Part shown: positions 36,329 to 47,888 of the stretch, piece after piece | Layout of the letters: the number at the start of each line of letters is the position of its first letter | How positions within the stretch are numbered: position 1 is the first letter of the stretch | Assembly: GCF_004770895.1 (NCBI RefSeq) | Contig: NZ_RQHS01000005.1 | Location: 806,001-870,000 of the forward strand | DNA length: 64,000 bases | Direction: 5' to 3' | From: Leptospira dzoumogneensis | Lineage (GTDB): Bacteria > Spirochaetota > Leptospiria > Leptospirales > Leptospiraceae | Translations under genes and position numbers: made by a program | The notes under the pieces: model-generated | Seen by the model: the letters and a program-made list of their open reading frames with translations, nothing else | Database searches by the model: none | What the model was told of the DNA's origin: nothing

Positions 36329-37282
36329 ATGGAAATCTTCTTGTACGGAGTCCGGGGCTCTATTCCTGCCCCCTTATCGAATGAGGAATACAGGGAGAAA
36401 GTAATTTCCATATTGAGACTTGTCGCCAAGTCGGAGGGAAAAGCTTTCTCTTCTCCCGAAGAATGGTTTGATGGGTTGCCTGAACCTCTGAATTATGTGG
36501 TCGGCGGAAATACTACCTGTGTTCGGATTATCGGTTCTTCCGGGGTCGAACTGGTCGTGGATCTTGGAACTGGAGCCAGAGTTTTGGGAGAAGACTTGGT
36601 CAAAGAAAAATTCGGACAAGGAAAGGGAGAAGCTTCCGTATTTTTCACTCATACCCACTGGGATCATATTCACGGGATCCCGTTTTTCAAACCGTTATAT
36701 ATTCCTGGAAATAAGTTCACCTTCTATTCTCCCCTAGAAGATCTTCCGGAGAGATTAAAATACCAACAAGAACCCAGATTTTTTCCGATCCATTTCGATC
36801 ATTTCGGTTCAGAAAGAAATTTCCATAGACTCCAAAAAGGAGAAGTCCTGGAAATCGGCGGCGTTAAAGTAGAATGGCTGGCTCTCAAACATCCCGGCGG
36901 CTCCATCGCTTACAAATTCACCGAAAACGGGAAAAGTTTTATTTTTGCCACCGATGCCGAGTATAATGGTGAGGATTTTCCTCTCATCCAGGAGCAAAAA
37001 CCTTTCTTTAAAGGGGCGGATCTTTTGGTTTTGGACGCTCAGTACACTCTGGACGAATCCTTCCAAAAATTCGATTGGGGCCATACTTCTTATACTATGG
37101 CGGTCAATTGTGCTTCTTCCTGGGAGGTCAAAAAACTGGCCTTGACCCACCATGAACCCGCCTATTCTGACGAAATTTTAGCCATCATCTTGGATGACGC
37201 CAGAACCCATGCTGAAAATCTTGGAGCTAAGGACCTATCCATTGTACTGGCTAGAGAAGGAATGAAATTCAAACTCGTATGA
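36329..37282 (+). CDS. Metallo-beta-lactamase fold hydrolase (RNase Z / PDE-like)
   Basis: MBL-fold protein of 317 residues. Metal ligands are in [12 protein letters not shown] (HxHxDH), LKHPGG (His), ATDAEY (Asp) and the final LTHHEP (His). The opening GVRGSIPAP and the [10 protein letters not shown] block match the group of small-molecule phosphodiesterases and PhnP/RNase Z-like enzymes. Candidate substrates are cyclic nucleotides or cyclic phosphates. The stop overlaps the start of the PBP1A gene (ATGA), so the two are translated together. The functional link to cell wall synthesis is not known. Confidence 0.86.
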   Translation: MEIFLYGVRGSIPAPLSNEEYREKVISILRLVAKSEGKAFSSPEEWFDGLPEPLNYVVGGNTTCVRIIGSSGVELVVDLGTGARVLGEDLVKEKFGQGKGEASVFFTHTHWDHIHGIPFFKPLYIPGNKFTFYSPLEDLPERLKYQQEPRFFPIHFDHFGSERNFHRLQKGEVLEIGGVKVEWLALKHPGGSIAYKFTENGKSFIFATDAEYNGEDFPLIQEQKPFFKGADLLVLDAQYTLDESFQKFDWGHTSYTMAVNCASSWEVKKLALTHHEPAYSDEILAIILDDARTHAENLGAKDLSIVLAREGMKFKLV

Positions 37283-39735
37283 ATCTATTTAGCGAAGGAA
37301 TTCACAGAGCTACAAAAACACTTTTGGTCTTAGCCTTATTGGGCGGTCTTTTTTTCGGATACATTATCGCAGAAGTGGACGAGGGGGGAGAGCTTGCCAT
37401 CTTAGCTTCTTACCAACCTACTACTCCAACTCGTTTATATGATATCAATGGTGTTGTGTATGCGGAGTTGTATCGTCATAAGCAACAACTTCTAAAATAC
37501 CAAGATATTCCTCCTCATGTAGTCCAAGCATTCCTCTCGGTCGAAGATAATAACTTTTTCAATCACTTCGGGATAGATTTTTCCGCGATCCTTCGCGCGG
37601 CAGCAGTCAATGTGATCTCAGGCAGGATCAAACAGGGTGGATCCACTCTTACCCAACAGCTTGCTAAAACCGTTTTGAATAATAGGAAAAAATCCTTTAT
37701 TCGTAAATTCGTAGAGGCTCTGTTCACTCTTCAGATAGAACAGGAATATTCTAAAGAAGAAATATTAGAAATTTATTTTAACTTAATATACCTGGGTCAT
37801 GGGACCACAGGGCTTGCTTCCGCGGCGGATGTGTATTTCCATAAGGATGTTTCCGACTTGGATGTGGCAGAAGCTGCACTTCTTGCAAGACTTCCTAAGG
37901 CCCCTGTGGATTATTCTCCTTATAAAAACCCTGCGGCTTCTAAAAGAGCTCATATAGAAGTCTTAAAACTGATGGCTTCTCAGGGATTTGTTCCGGCAGA
38001 TAAGGTCCAAACTATTCATGACGAATTCTGGGAAAAATACTGGCCGATCGTAATCACTCAATCTCCTTCTCAATCTACTTGGGGGACCAAGTTGAATAGG
38101 GCTCCTCATTTTACCGAGTTCGTAAGACAGAGATTATTAAAAGAATTGGGAGAAGATAGGATCTACAGCGGTGGTCTCAAAATTTACACCACTTTAGATA
38201 TCCGCAAGCAGGAGATCGCTCAAGACGAACTTCGCAAGGCCCTCAAAAAACACGATGACCTGGTTTCAGGTGTTACAGTGAATTATGCGGGCGGTGCGGA
38301 TCGAGGTCTTGTCGGACTTTATAATTTTATAGGTTCCTTATTCCCTGTGGCTCCTACTTTTGTAAGCCGTTTGGATGATAAGGCGAACTTTAGGGTGGCT
38401 CTCGAAAAAGAACTTATCGATTCAGCAGATGTGCTCAGTTTACTTCTTCCCGCGGATAATGAATCTGCCGCATTCACCGAATTCCAAAAAAGATCCGCAG
38501 TATTCGGCAAAAACCTTCACGTAGAAGGCGCTGCTATCACTATAGATCATACCAACGGCTATATAGAAACCATGGTCGGAGGTTATGAATTCACTCCTAA
38601 AAACCAATTCAACCGTGCGGTCCAGGCGAGAAGGCAGACTGGATCTTCTTTCAAACCTTTCGTGTATGGAGCTGCGATCGCAGAACGTATCGTAGGTTCC
38701 GGAACCGGGATCATGGATGCACCTTTGACCACGCTTACGGAAGAAGGAGAAGGTTGGTCCCCTCAGGATTTTGACGGGGATTTCCAAGGAATGGTTCCTC
38801 TTTCCAGGGCGCTTTCCATGTCATTAAACATAGTTTCCGTGCAGGTGTTCCTACGCACGGGTGCGGATGCTGTCATAGATTTTGCTTCTCGTTTAACAAA
38901 AGCTGATAAGAGTAGATTTATGCCGAGCCCTGCTCTTGCATTGGGAATTGCGGAACTTTCTCCTTATGAAATGGCGGTGGGATATTCTATCATCGCAAAT
39001 AAGGGAAGAAATGTGATCCCACTTTCCGTTCGGTATGTGATCGATCAGTCAGGAAATGTAATTTATAACGAAGAACTAAAAGTCAGAGAAGAATTAGATA
39101 AAGAAGCGGAAGACGGTTCTATCCAGATCATTAGCGAAGGAACAGCCTATATTCTTCGCAAAATGTTGACCATGGTTGCCATGGGTGGAACTGCAGCGAA
39201 TGGACTTCATTCTCCCGACCAAGGAAATTACAAAGGGATCGCTGCCGGAAAAACAGGATCCACTTCTTCTTTTACAAATGCTTGGTACTGCGGATTTGAT
39301 CCTAAATTGACCACTGTCATTTGGCTTGGATTTGATAAGAGTTCTATCTCTCTCGGAAGAGGTCAGGCTGCAGGGGTTCTTGCGGTTCCTATCTGGGGAA
39401 AAATGTACCGTCGTTTCTATAACGGTGAGAATTATCCAACTTTCGAGGATGAACACGGCCTGGATCCGCAGCCGGAAGAAGTGCAAGGTGGAGGAACCTG
39501 TGCGTATAATGGACTGTCTCCTAAACCGGGAGTATGTCCTGTTACCCAGAACCTGACCTTAAAGCCGATTACTGTAGCAGGCGTGACAAAATCCGTCCAA
39601 GCAAACCGCCAATGCGATGGAGACCGGGACCATCATAAGTCAATAGATTTCAGAGAATTCCTGCAATTGGAATACCAGATCAGCGACGAAGAGATCGGAA
39701 AAACGGAACGTAAGTTTAAACCGCAAGCGGACTAA
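37279..39735 (+). CDS. Bifunctional penicillin-binding protein 1A
   Basis: Class A PBP of 818 residues, polymerising and crosslinking peptidoglycan. N-terminal cytoplasmic tail and one membrane helix ([19 protein letters not shown]), the GT51 domain with [12 protein letters not shown] (catalytic Glu) and [12 protein letters not shown], then the transpeptidase domain with SxxK in [11 protein letters not shown], SxN in MSLNIVSVQ, and KTGS in [18 protein letters not shown]-terminal extension holds several Cys ([18 protein letters not shown]). It is coupled to the upstream hydrolase by a 4-base overlap. Symbols mrcA/pbpA/ponA are used in other genera; I leave it unnamed. Confidence 0.93.
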   Translation: MNLFSEGIHRATKTLLVLALLGGLFFGYIIAEVDEGGELAILASYQPTTPTRLYDINGVVYAELYRHKQQLLKYQDIPPHVVQAFLSVEDNNFFNHFGIDFSAILRAAAVNVISGRIKQGGSTLTQQLAKTVLNNRKKSFIRKFVEALFTLQIEQEYSKEEILEIYFNLIYLGHGTTGLASAADVYFHKDVSDLDVAEAALLARLPKAPVDYSPYKNPAASKRAHIEVLKLMASQGFVPADKVQTIHDEFWEKYWPIVITQSPSQSTWGTKLNRAPHFTEFVRQRLLKELGEDRIYSGGLKIYTTLDIRKQEIAQDELRKALKKHDDLVSGVTVNYAGGADRGLVGLYNFIGSLFPVAPTFVSRLDDKANFRVALEKELIDSADVLSLLLPADNESAAFTEFQKRSAVFGKNLHVEGAAITIDHTNGYIETMVGGYEFTPKNQFNRAVQARRQTGSSFKPFVYGAAIAERIVGSGTGIMDAPLTTLTEEGEGWSPQDFDGDFQGMVPLSRALSMSLNIVSVQVFLRTGADAVIDFASRLTKADKSRFMPSPALALGIAELSPYEMAVGYSIIANKGRNVIPLSVRYVIDQSGNVIYNEELKVREELDKEAEDGSIQIISEGTAYILRKMLTMVAMGGTAANGLHSPDQGNYKGIAAGKTGSTSSFTNAWYCGFDPKLTTVIWLGFDKSSISLGRGQAAGVLAVPIWGKMYRRFYNGENYPTFEDEHGLDPQPEEVQGGGTCAYNGLSPKPGVCPVTQNLTLKPITVAGVTKSVQANRQCDGDRDHHKSIDFREFLQLEYQISDEEIGKTERKFKPQAD

Positions 39736-39777
39736 AAATCGAGTGCGATTTCGGGAAAATTCAACCAAAACACCGAT

Positions 39778-39863
39778 TTGACAAGAACGGCTTTACAGAA
39801 TTTTTCCGCTTTCCGAAAGTGAAATGGAGGCGGTCCCGGAATGGGACGTATACACCGACCTCC
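39778..39863 (+). promoter_or_regulatory. Leader of sucB: TTGACA box and nested hairpin
   Basis: An exact TTGACA at 39778-39783 is a candidate -35, though no good -10 stands at the usual spacing. Downstream, GGAGG (39826-39830) pairs with CCTCC (39859-39863) and, inside, GTCCC (39833-39837) pairs with GGGAC (39843-39847), giving a nested hairpin ending 11 bases before the sucB ATG. It may shape translation of sucB, but no known riboswitch class is recognised. Confidence 0.35.
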
Positions 39864-39874
39864 GTAGGATCAAG

Positions 39875-41119
39875 ATGTCGATAGAGATCAAGGTTCCCGA
39901 AATGGGTGAGTCCATTACGGAAGCAACAATAGCAAACTGGGTAAAAAAAGAAGGCGAGCGAGTAGAACAGGACGAGATCCTGGTGGAATTGGAAACCGAC
40001 AAGGTGACCATGGAGGTGCCAGCCCCCTCGGCGGGAGTTCTCCAAAAAATTAACAAGAAACCGGGCGAGACGGTCAAGATCAAAGAAGTGATCGGAATCA
40101 TTGACCCTTCTGCCTCTGCAAAAAGCACTCCTACTCCAAGCACTCCTTCCACAACAAATACAGCACCAACTAACACGACTAACGCAGCGCAGAATGATAC
40201 ACTTCCTCCTGCAGTTCGTAAATTGATAGATGATAACGGATTAAATCCTGCTTCTATCTCCGGCTCCGGTAAGAACGGACAGATCACCAAAGAAGACGTG
40301 TTAAACGCAATTGCAAATAAACAGTCTGCGGCCGCGGTTTCCGCGGCTCCGGCAGCGGCTAAGTCTGCTCCTTCTCCTGAAATTCCTAAAGCGGTTCCTG
40401 CCGCTTCTCGTAGTAATCTTCCGAGAGAAAACGTAGTTCCGATGACTAAACTTCGCCAGACGATCGCAAATCGTTTGGTTGCGGCTCAACATAACGCGGC
40501 TCTTCTCACTACTTTTAACGAAGTGGATATGAGTGCTGTGATGGATCTTCGCGCTAAGTATAAGGACAAGTTCAAAGACGCGCATAATATCAATTTAGGA
40601 TTTATGAGTTTCTTCACTAAGGCAGTGATCGGAGCATTAAAATTTGTTCCTGCAATCAACGCGGAAATTCGAGGTACTGATCTAGTTTATAAAAACTATT
40701 TCGATATCGGTGTGGCTGTTGGAGGTCCAAAAGGTCTGGTAGTTCCGATCGTTCGTGACGCTGATCTTTTAAGTTTCGCTCAGGTAGAATCAGAGATCGC
40801 TCGCCTCGCAAATAAGGTGAAGGACGGAAAGATCGATCTATCCGATATGGAAGGTGGAACATTCACCATCTCCAACGGAGGGATCTACGGTTCCATGATG
40901 TCCACTCCTATCCTGAACCCGCCTCAAAGTGGAATTTTAGGACTTCATAATATCGTAAAACGTGCAGTGGTAGTGAACGATCAGATCGTGATCCGACCTA
41001 TGATGTATGTTGCTCTTTCTTATGACCATAGGGTTGTAGATGGAAAAGAAGCGGTAACCTTCCTCGTAAAAGTAAAAGAAGCGATCGAAGATCCGACCCG
41101 CCTTCTTTTGGAAGTCTAA
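39875..41119 (+). CDS. sucB: 2-oxoglutarate dehydrogenase E2, dihydrolipoamide succinyltransferase
   Basis: E2 core enzyme of the 2-oxoglutarate dehydrogenase complex: lipoyl domain (residues 1-77) with lipoyl-lysine K43 in ETDKVTMEV, an Ala/Pro/Thr linker, a peripheral-subunit-binding domain ([20 protein letters not shown]), and the acyltransferase domain with the active-site motif [12 protein letters not shown]. The open frame extends upstream to an ATG at 39824, but [13 protein letters not shown] is the normal E2 N terminus and AGGATCAAG precedes this ATG, so I start at 39875. lpd starts 15 bases after the stop. Confidence 0.95.
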   Translation: MSIEIKVPEMGESITEATIANWVKKEGERVEQDEILVELETDKVTMEVPAPSAGVLQKINKKPGETVKIKEVIGIIDPSASAKSTPTPSTPSTTNTAPTNTTNAAQNDTLPPAVRKLIDDNGLNPASISGSGKNGQITKEDVLNAIANKQSAAAVSAAPAAAKSAPSPEIPKAVPAASRSNLPRENVVPMTKLRQTIANRLVAAQHNAALLTTFNEVDMSAVMDLRAKYKDKFKDAHNINLGFMSFFTKAVIGALKFVPAINAEIRGTDLVYKNYFDIGVAVGGPKGLVVPIVRDADLLSFAQVESEIARLANKVKDGKIDLSDMEGGTFTISNGGIYGSMMSTPILNPPQSGILGLHNIVKRAVVVNDQIVIRPMMYVALSYDHRVVDGKEAVTFLVKVKEAIEDPTRLLLEV

Positions 41120-41134
41120 GGAATAGAAGGAATC

Positions 41135-42538
41135 ATGGCGGAACAATACGACGTATTAGTGATCGGATCGGGCCCCGGAGGTTATGTGGGTGCGATCCGA
41201 GCGGCTCAACTCGGATTCAAGACCGGGATCATCGAAAAAAGAAAAACCTTGGGAGGAACCTGCTTGAACGTAGGTTGTATCCCTTCTAAGGCACTTTTGG
41301 ATTCTTCTGAAGAATATCATAAAGTTTTACATAAGACCGATATCCATGGGATCGGGGTCGGAAAAGTGACTCTGGACCTAAACAAACTTATGGAGCGCAA
41401 GAATACTATCGTTAAGGAAGTCACGGACGGCGTAGACTACTTGATGAAAAAGAACAAGATCACTCGTTATGAGGGTTTTGGTAAATTGCTCGGCGGCGGC
41501 CAGGTAGAAGTTGCCTTAGCTGACGGCAAAAAAGAAGTCATTAGCGCAAAACATATCGTTCTAGCAACGGGATCTGTTCCGATCGATATTCCCGGCCTGC
41601 CTGTAGACGGTAAGTCGATCATCACTTCCGACCATGCAATCGATCTAAGATCAGTTCCTAAAAAACTGGTAGTGATCGGGGCGGGAGTGATCGGCTTAGA
41701 GTTAGGTTCCGTATGGGGAAGACTCGGTGCCGAGGTTACAGTGGTGGAACTACTACCAGGACTTCTACCTACGGTAGACAGATCTTTCGGCAGCTTGTTA
41801 CAGAGAAGTTTAGAGTCCCAAGGTTTTAATTTCTTATTCGAACATAAGGTATTAGGAGCGACTGCTTCTAAATCAGGTGCTAAAGTAAAGATCGCCGCGC
41901 CTGATGGAAAAGAATCCGAACTAGATGCGGATGTAGTGCTTGTAGCAGTTGGACGTAAGCCATTTATCGATGGGATCGGATTAGAAGCAGCCGGGGTCCA
42001 ATTGACAGAGAGAAAAAGGATCAAGGTAGATTCTCATTTCCAAACCAGTGCGGCCGGTATCTACGCAATCGGGGACGTGATCGACGGACCTATGCTTGCT
42101 CATAAGGCGGAAGAAGAAGGTGTTGCACTTGCTGAATTACTCGCAGGTCAATCAGGACACGTGAATTACGCCGCGGTTCCGAGCATTATCTATACCTGGC
42201 CTGAAATGGCTTGGGTCGGAAAAGGTGAAGAAGAACTAAAAGCTGCCGGTGTAGAATACAAAGTTGGTAAGTCATTATTCAAGCCGAATGCAAGAGCTAA
42301 GGCTATGAACGAAGCGGAAGGCCAAGTCAAAATTTTAGCGGATAAAAAAACGGATAAGGTATTGGGAGCGTTTGTGTTCGGGCCTAGAGCTTCGGATATG
42401 ATCGCTGAGCTGGCGGTTGCAGTGGAGTTCGGTGCTTCTTCGGAAGATATAGCACGTTCTTTCCATGCGCATCCTACATTGTCCGAAGTCGTAAAAGAGG
42501 CCGCTATGGCCGTAGACAAGTGGGCGATTCACGCTTAG
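41135..42538 (+). CDS. lpdA: Dihydrolipoyl dehydrogenase (E3)
   Basis: FAD-dependent pyridine nucleotide-disulfide oxidoreductase that reoxidises lipoyl groups in the E2 proteins. It has the FAD site [19 protein letters not shown], the redox pair in [13 protein letters not shown], the NAD-binding [34 protein letters not shown], and the C-terminal active-site His region [13 protein letters not shown]. The length of 467 residues is normal. It sits between E2 and E1 genes of the same complex with 12-15 base gaps, so all three are cotranscribed. It may also serve other lipoyl complexes. Confidence 0.95.
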   Translation: MAEQYDVLVIGSGPGGYVGAIRAAQLGFKTGIIEKRKTLGGTCLNVGCIPSKALLDSSEEYHKVLHKTDIHGIGVGKVTLDLNKLMERKNTIVKEVTDGVDYLMKKNKITRYEGFGKLLGGGQVEVALADGKKEVISAKHIVLATGSVPIDIPGLPVDGKSIITSDHAIDLRSVPKKLVVIGAGVIGLELGSVWGRLGAEVTVVELLPGLLPTVDRSFGSLLQRSLESQGFNFLFEHKVLGATASKSGAKVKIAAPDGKESELDADVVLVAVGRKPFIDGIGLEAAGVQLTERKRIKVDSHFQTSAAGIYAIGDVIDGPMLAHKAEEEGVALAELLAGQSGHVNYAAVPSIIYTWPEMAWVGKGEEELKAAGVEYKVGKSLFKPNARAKAMNEAEGQVKILADKKTDKVLGAFVFGPRASDMIAELAVAVEFGASSEDIARSFHAHPTLSEVVKEAAMAVDKWAIHA

Positions 42539-42550
42539 GGAGATCCGATC

Positions 42551-45328
42551 ATGAAAATCGAACAATTGATGGCATTATACGGAGAGAACGGAGCATTACT
42601 CGAAGAACTTTACGAAAAGTTTAAGAAGGATCCGAACTCTTTGGACAAAGAATGGTCTCTGTTCTTTCAAGAAGTAGAGACGAACGGAGTATATCCTCAG
42701 AACGGATCCAACGGGAACGGGAATGGCAACGGAAAATCAGCCGTTGCTACTTCTTTTACGGATGCGCAAGCTGGATCCATCAGAGAGATGGGGATTATCA
42801 ACCTGTTAAACGCGTATCGCAGACAGGGGCACTTAGCTGCAAAATTAGATCCTCTTGGAATTTCTCAACCGAACCGCAAGTTTATCGAATCTAAATTAAG
42901 CAATCTAACTCCTGCGGACTTAGATACGGTAGTCGACACACAGAATCCTTCTCTGGGTCGTGCAAAACTGAAAGATGTTGTAGCTTGGTTCGAGAAAGCA
43001 TACTGCAGCACTGTAGGTTATGAGCAATATTATCTAGTAAACGACGAAGAAAGAGAATGGCTCCAGAATCAAATCGAGTCGGCTGAGTATCATGCACCTC
43101 TTCCTAAAAGTACACGTCTAAGACTGTTCGAAAAATTATTCCAAGCGGATCATTTGGAAACATTCTTAGCTAAAAAATACGTAGGAAAAAAACGTTTCTC
43201 TCTCGAAGGGGGAGAAAGTATGATCCCTATGCTCGACACCATCGTCGAAGAAGCCGGACGTTTCAAAATGGACGGACTCGTGATCGGTATGGCGCATAGA
43301 GGACGTTTGAACGTACTCGTAAACGTGATCGAAAAACCTGCTTCTTTAGTATTTGCCGAATTCGAAGAGAAGGCGGATGCAAAAGCTCAAAATTATGCGG
43401 ATGTTAAGTATCACTTAGGATATTCTAACAGTAAAATGACTTCGAGCGGAAAAGAAGTAAAACTTTCCCTCGCGTTCAACCCAAGTCACTTGGAAGCGGT
43501 GAACCCTGTGGTTACAGGTTCCGTTCGTGCTCGCCAAGAGCAGTATGGTGATGCGGATCGTTCTAAATTTATGCCGATCACCATCCACGGAGATGCGGCG
43601 TTTGCAGGTCAGGGAGTTGTCGCAGAGACAATCAACCTAATGAATCTGGACGGTTATACTACCGGTGGAACTTTCCATATAGTGATCAATAACCAGATCG
43701 GATTCACCACTTTACCGAACGAATCCAGATCCACATTATACGCAACTGATCTTGCAAAAGGTTATCAGATCCCGATCGTTCATGTAAACGGGGACGATCC
43801 GGAAGCGGTATACCGAGTGACCAAACTCGGAATGGAATACCGTCAAAAGTTCAAAAAAGACTTTATCATAGATTTGATCTGTTACCGCAGATTAGGTCAT
43901 AACGAAACGGATGAGCCTGCATTCACTCAGCCTAAGATGTACTCCATCATCAAAAGTCATCTTCCTACCGCTCAACTATATGAGAAAAAACTGATAAACG
44001 ACGGTGATGTTACCGGAGAAGAACTGGACTTCATTAAGAACGGTTCCGCTCAAGGTTTAGAAGATTCTTTCCAGAGAGCAAAAGAGCAAGATATCAAGAT
44101 GAAAGTGGATACCATGCAGGGTGTTTGGGCGAAATACTCCAAAGAACCTCTGGATAGTGGTACTGCCACTTCCCTGCTTGCGGAACAAATAGATCGTATC
44201 GTAAAAGCGATCACTACAGTTCCGGAAGGTTTCACTCCGAATCCTAAGTTAGTAAAACTTCTACAAAGCCGTAAGGAAATGGCGGAAGGAAAAGTTTCTT
44301 TAGATTACGGAATGGCGGAAGCTCTTTCTTTCGGTTCGATCTTGGAGAACGGATTTAGAGTTCGTCTTTCCGGTCAGGACAGCCAACGCGGAACATTCTC
44401 CCATAGACATGCAGTTCTTGTGGATATCAACTCAGGAGCAAAATACGTAGGTCTAAATCATATTTCAGAAAAACAAGCCAAGGCGGAAGTTGTGAACTCC
44501 TCCTTGTCTGAATTTTCCGTTTTAGGTTTCGAATACGGTTATTCTCTTTCCGATCCGAGTGCTCTCGTTCTTTGGGAAGCTCAGTTCGGTGACTTTGCAA
44601 ATAATACACAAGTGATCTTTGATCAATTCCTTTCCAGCTCGGAAGTGAAATGGCAAAGGATGTCCGGTCTTGTTGTACTTCTTCCCCACGGATACGAAGG
44701 ACAGGGCCCTGAACATAGTTCCGGCAGGATCGAAAGATTCCTGCAATTATGTGCGGACAATAATATGCAGGTAGCAAACTGTACGAATGCTGCTCAGTAT
44801 TTCCACTTGCTTCGCCGACAGATACTGCGTAATTTCCGCAAACCTCTGATCATCTTCACTCCTAAGTCTTTGTTACGTTTCCCTGGAGCACTTTCTCCTA
44901 TAGACGACCTATTAAAAGGTGCGTTTAGAGAAGTTCTTCCGGATCAACCGGAGATCAAAGCGGATAAAGTGGAGAAGGTCGTATTCAGTTTCGGAAAAGT
45001 ATATTATGATCTTCTAAAATATAGAGAAGAGAATAAGGTGCAGAACACTGCGCTGATCCGAGTGGAACAAGTTTATCCTTTCCCTGCGAAAGAGATCCAA
45101 GAAGTCCTTAAAACTTATAAGAACGCTAAATCTTTCGTTTGGTGCCAAGAAGAGCCTAAGAACCAAGGTGCTTGGACGTTCGTGAGAGACAGATTTGAAG
45201 ATCTTCTTCCTAACGGAACAAAGCTTAAATACGCGGGAAGAAAAGAATCTGCGAGCCCTGCAGCCGGACATATGAAAGTCCATACAAAAGAGCAGGAACA
45301 ACTAGTTTCAGACGCTTACACAGTCTGA
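42551..45328 (+). CDS. sucA: 2-oxoglutarate dehydrogenase E1 component
   Basis: Thiamine diphosphate-dependent decarboxylase of the TCA cycle, 925 residues. The N terminus with [20 protein letters not shown] is the helix that binds the rest of the complex, followed by a short Gly-Asn linker (GNGNGNG). Core motifs include [14 protein letters not shown], the ThDP site [18 protein letters not shown] through NNQIGFTT, and [20 protein letters not shown]. It follows lpd by 12 bases. The order sucB-lpd-sucA is unlike the usual sucA-sucB arrangement. Confidence 0.95.
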   Translation: MKIEQLMALYGENGALLEELYEKFKKDPNSLDKEWSLFFQEVETNGVYPQNGSNGNGNGNGKSAVATSFTDAQAGSIREMGIINLLNAYRRQGHLAAKLDPLGISQPNRKFIESKLSNLTPADLDTVVDTQNPSLGRAKLKDVVAWFEKAYCSTVGYEQYYLVNDEEREWLQNQIESAEYHAPLPKSTRLRLFEKLFQADHLETFLAKKYVGKKRFSLEGGESMIPMLDTIVEEAGRFKMDGLVIGMAHRGRLNVLVNVIEKPASLVFAEFEEKADAKAQNYADVKYHLGYSNSKMTSSGKEVKLSLAFNPSHLEAVNPVVTGSVRARQEQYGDADRSKFMPITIHGDAAFAGQGVVAETINLMNLDGYTTGGTFHIVINNQIGFTTLPNESRSTLYATDLAKGYQIPIVHVNGDDPEAVYRVTKLGMEYRQKFKKDFIIDLICYRRLGHNETDEPAFTQPKMYSIIKSHLPTAQLYEKKLINDGDVTGEELDFIKNGSAQGLEDSFQRAKEQDIKMKVDTMQGVWAKYSKEPLDSGTATSLLAEQIDRIVKAITTVPEGFTPNPKLVKLLQSRKEMAEGKVSLDYGMAEALSFGSILENGFRVRLSGQDSQRGTFSHRHAVLVDINSGAKYVGLNHISEKQAKAEVVNSSLSEFSVLGFEYGYSLSDPSALVLWEAQFGDFANNTQVIFDQFLSSSEVKWQRMSGLVVLLPHGYEGQGPEHSSGRIERFLQLCADNNMQVANCTNAAQYFHLLRRQILRNFRKPLIIFTPKSLLRFPGALSPIDDLLKGAFREVLPDQPEIKADKVEKVVFSFGKVYYDLLKYREENKVQNTALIRVEQVYPFPAKEIQEVLKTYKNAKSFVWCQEEPKNQGAWTFVRDRFEDLLPNGTKLKYAGRKESASPAAGHMKVHTKEQEQLVSDAYTV

Positions 45329-45335
45329 AACTAGG

Positions 45336-45743
45336 ATGTCGAATAACGTGGGAGAACCAGTCCTATTAGCATTAGTCTTTGCGGATCGGGTCATCTCGGA
45401 AGACAACGGGAAAAAAGGGATCATAGGGACTTTTACAAAGTTCTTTACCGGACAATTTCCCGTAGTCTTTCCTCCTTGGGGAATATACGTATGTGTCACA
45501 AATCTTTCCCCGGGGGACCATGAATTTTCTCTAGAACTCGAGCACGCAGATTCAGGAGAAAAAGTAATAGGAGTCGGAGGAAATATCCGGGTCAATAACG
45601 GCTCCGAACCGGTAGAGATAGGGATCCCGATCCCCCACGCGGTTTTCCCTAAAGAAGGACGTTACATTCTACTTTTTAAAGTGGGAAAGGAAATCGTGGG
45701 AAGTCGTCCCCTCTGGGTGGATAAATTAAATCCCCCTGCTTAA
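45336..45743 (+). CDS. DUF6941-like small beta-rich protein
   Basis: A 135-residue cytoplasmic protein opening with VLLALVFADRVISEDNGKKG, a pattern I associate with DUF6941, followed by alternating beta strands in an immunoglobulin-like arrangement (GIYVCVTNLSPGDHEFSLEL, VEIGIPIPHAVFPKEGRYIL). No signal peptide or catalytic motif is visible. It begins 7 bases after the sucA stop with GTTTCAGACGCTTACACAGT-type overlap and may be translated from the same message. Function is unknown. Confidence 0.65.
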   Translation: MSNNVGEPVLLALVFADRVISEDNGKKGIIGTFTKFFTGQFPVVFPPWGIYVCVTNLSPGDHEFSLELEHADSGEKVIGVGGNIRVNNGSEPVEIGIPIPHAVFPKEGRYILLFKVGKEIVGSRPLWVDKLNPPA

Positions 45744-45902
45744 ACCTTTCTTTTAGAAAATCCTAACTCTTTTACGAATCCCTTCGTTTTCTTGTACGAT
45801 CGGATAATAATTTTTTTCCAATATTAATCTTTTGAAATACGCTTGCTTTGGGAAATTTTTCCAAGTATTCTTCCCGTCTCTAATAAACGAATTTATTATA
45901 TT

Positions 45903-47450
45903 ATGGCGACGCCCACTCAAAAAGATATCACATTGGAAAAGGCTTTGAAGGATGCGAAGCTGATCGAATCCAGATTCAAAGTGCTTTTAGAATCTTTACC
46001 CGATTCTATCGTAATGGTAAACGATTCCGGAAGTATAGTATTCGTGAACGAACAAGCTCTCAGAATGTTCGACTACAAGCGGGAGGAACTTTTAGGACAA
46101 GCGATAGAGATACTTCTACCCGACCGTTTTAGAAAAAATCATATTTCTCACAGAGATAAATATTTCAGCCAACCAAGGACCAGATCTATGGGAGTAGGTT
46201 TGGAACTTTTCGGCAGGAGGTCTAACGGAACCGAATTCCCGGTGGAGATCAGCCTGAGTCCTTACCGCACGGAAGAAGCGACATTAGTTCTAAGTGCGAT
46301 CCGAGATATAAGAGAAAGAATGAAAGCGGAGGCAAAGTTTCGAGGACTTTTGGAATCCGCTCCGGACGCGGTCGTGATCGTAAATCGAGAGGGAAATATA
46401 GTACTCATCAATTCCCAAGCAGAAAAATTATTCGGATACCCAAGAGAAGAATTATTACACAAACCTGTAGAAGTTTTAGTGCCCGAAAGATTCAGGGCAA
46501 AACATCCGCAAAACAGGATCGGTTTTTTCAAAGATCCGAAAGTGAGAGGAATGGGGAGCGGATTGGAATTGTATGGACTCAAAAAAAACGGACTGGAGTT
46601 CCCGGTAGAGATCAGCTTAAGTCCTTTGGAAACGGAAGAAGGTATGCTCGTTTCCAGTTCCATCCGTGATATCACCGAAAGAAAACAACAAGAGGAATTC
46701 AGAAGAGCTGCATTAGAAGAACAGAATGAAAGGATGAAGGAGACCGCCAGATTGAAAAGCGAATTTTTGGCGAACATGTCCCATGAATTAAGGACACCAT
46801 TGAACGGGATCATCGGTTTTTCGGAATTACTTTCCGACGAGAGACCGGGACCTTTGAACGAAAAACAAAAAGAGTATTTAACGGATATCTTAAATAGTGC
46901 GAATCATCTTCTGAAATTGATCAACGATGTTCTGGATCTTGCGAAAGTGGAATCAGGAAAGATGGAATTGTTTTTGGAAACATTCTCGTTATCCACTGCG
47001 ATCAAAGAAGTTTCCTCCATTATCCGTCCATTATTAAGAAAGAAGAAGATCAATTTTTCCGTAAAAGTCGATGACTCGATAGATCTGGTGACATTGGATC
47101 CTCAAAAAATAAAACAGATCTTGTACAATCTATTATCCAATGCCGTAAAGTTCAGCCACGAAGATGGAAATATCAGAGTGAATATGGAACTGGAAGGAGA
47201 GGATCTAATCCGAATGAAATTCGAGGACGATGGGATAGGCATCGGAGAACAGGACCTTACAAGGATTTTTGAGGAATTCCAACAGATAGACAGCGGTGCC
47301 AACAGGCAATTCCAGGGCACAGGGTTAGGGCTCGCTTTGACAAAAAGGATAGTAGAGCTGATGAACGGGACAATAAACGTAGAAAGTGAGTTGGGAAAAG
47401 GTTCCGTTTTTACTATAATACTGCCTAGAAGGATCTCTCAAGGTAAATAA
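45903..47450 (+). CDS. Cytoplasmic PAS-PAS sensor histidine kinase
   Basis: About 515 residues: two tandem PAS domains ([20 protein letters not shown] and [20 protein letters not shown]) of high mutual similarity, a HisKA dimerisation helix with phospho-acceptor His in [20 protein letters not shown], and a HATPase_c domain with [17 protein letters not shown] and [16 protein letters not shown]. No membrane helices are seen, so it senses an internal cue through the PAS domains. The frame allows a TTG at 45843; a weak promoter pair (TTGCTT 45843, TATTCT 45866) would lie after that codon, favouring the ATG at 45903. The response regulator starts 2 bases after the stop. Confidence 0.9.
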   Translation: MATPTQKDITLEKALKDAKLIESRFKVLLESLPDSIVMVNDSGSIVFVNEQALRMFDYKREELLGQAIEILLPDRFRKNHISHRDKYFSQPRTRSMGVGLELFGRRSNGTEFPVEISLSPYRTEEATLVLSAIRDIRERMKAEAKFRGLLESAPDAVVIVNREGNIVLINSQAEKLFGYPREELLHKPVEVLVPERFRAKHPQNRIGFFKDPKVRGMGSGLELYGLKKNGLEFPVEISLSPLETEEGMLVSSSIRDITERKQQEEFRRAALEEQNERMKETARLKSEFLANMSHELRTPLNGIIGFSELLSDERPGPLNEKQKEYLTDILNSANHLLKLINDVLDLAKVESGKMELFLETFSLSTAIKEVSSIIRPLLRKKKINFSVKVDDSIDLVTLDPQKIKQILYNLLSNAVKFSHEDGNIRVNMELEGEDLIRMKFEDDGIGIGEQDLTRIFEEFQQIDSGANRQFQGTGLGLALTKRIVELMNGTINVESELGKGSVFTIILPRRISQGK

Positions 47451-47452
47451 AT

Positions 47453-47830
47453 ATGCCTCCTAAGGTTTTGGTCGTAGATGATAATATCGTAAATCTGAAA
47501 TTGATCTGCGAATTATTGGAATTGGACGAATATGAAGTTTTAAAAGCCGGGAATGCGGAAGAAGCGCTTCAGATCATAGAAAATTTTCCATTAGATCTGA
47601 TACTTATGGATATAGAATTACCCGGAGTGGACGGATTAACTCTCACTAGGCAATTGAAAGAAAGAGAGAATACGAAAAATATACCGATCATAGCTGTTAC
47701 TGCTTTTGCAATGAAAGGTGACGCACAAAAAGCATATGGGGCCGGTTGTGACGGCTATATTACTAAACCGATCGATACTAGGAAATTTACGGAACAAATT
47801 ACCGGTTTTATCAAAGGACTGAATCCATGA
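47453..47830 (+). CDS. Single-domain response regulator (CheY/DivK-like)
   Basis: A 125-residue stand-alone receiver domain: VLVVDDNIVNLKLI (acidic pocket), LDLILMDIELPGVDG with the phospho-acceptor Asp, IIAVTAFAMKGD (Thr switch) and DGYITKPIDTRKF (Lys). No output domain, so it relays phosphate or acts by protein contact, as DivK does. It is two bases downstream of the PAS kinase and is its likely partner; a terminator-like hairpin follows it. Confidence 0.92.
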   Translation: MPPKVLVVDDNIVNLKLICELLELDEYEVLKAGNAEEALQIIENFPLDLILMDIELPGVDGLTLTRQLKERENTKNIPIIAVTAFAMKGDAQKAYGAGCDGYITKPIDTRKFTEQITGFIKGLNP

Positions 47831-47864
47831 TCCGGGAAATTTTTTTCGTCCTATATCGATATAT

Positions 47865-47888
47865 GATCCGTTTTTCGGATCTTTTTTT
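47865..47888 (+). terminator. Hairpin with T7 run ending at the next start codon
   Basis: GATCCG (47865-47870), TTTTT loop and CGGATC (47876-47881) are followed by seven T at 47882-47888. The next base begins the ATG of the hybrid kinase gene. It has the form of an intrinsic terminator for the kinase/receiver operon but also puts the only upstream purine-rich stretch (CGGA) inside the stem. Confidence 0.75.

Noticed and set aside
36250..36429. N-terminal extension of the rhomboid-like protein
   Set aside because: It overlaps the divergent hydrolase gene, and its residues are not rhomboid-like; a good ribosome binding site precedes the ATG at 36249.
39824..39874. N-terminal extension of sucB
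   Set aside because: It is translated from the hairpin leader, while [13 protein letters not shown] is the standard E2 N terminus with its own ribosome binding site.
39793..40290. 165-codon minus-strand frame opposite sucB
   Set aside because: It is a shadow of the lipoyl domain and linker coding sequence with no family pattern.
41467..42024. 185-codon minus-strand frame opposite lpd
   Set aside because: It is a Ser/Pro/Thr-rich shadow frame of a well-conserved gene.
46262..46813. 183-codon minus-strand frame opposite the PAS kinase
   Set aside because: It is a shadow of the PAS repeats and lacks a ribosome binding site.
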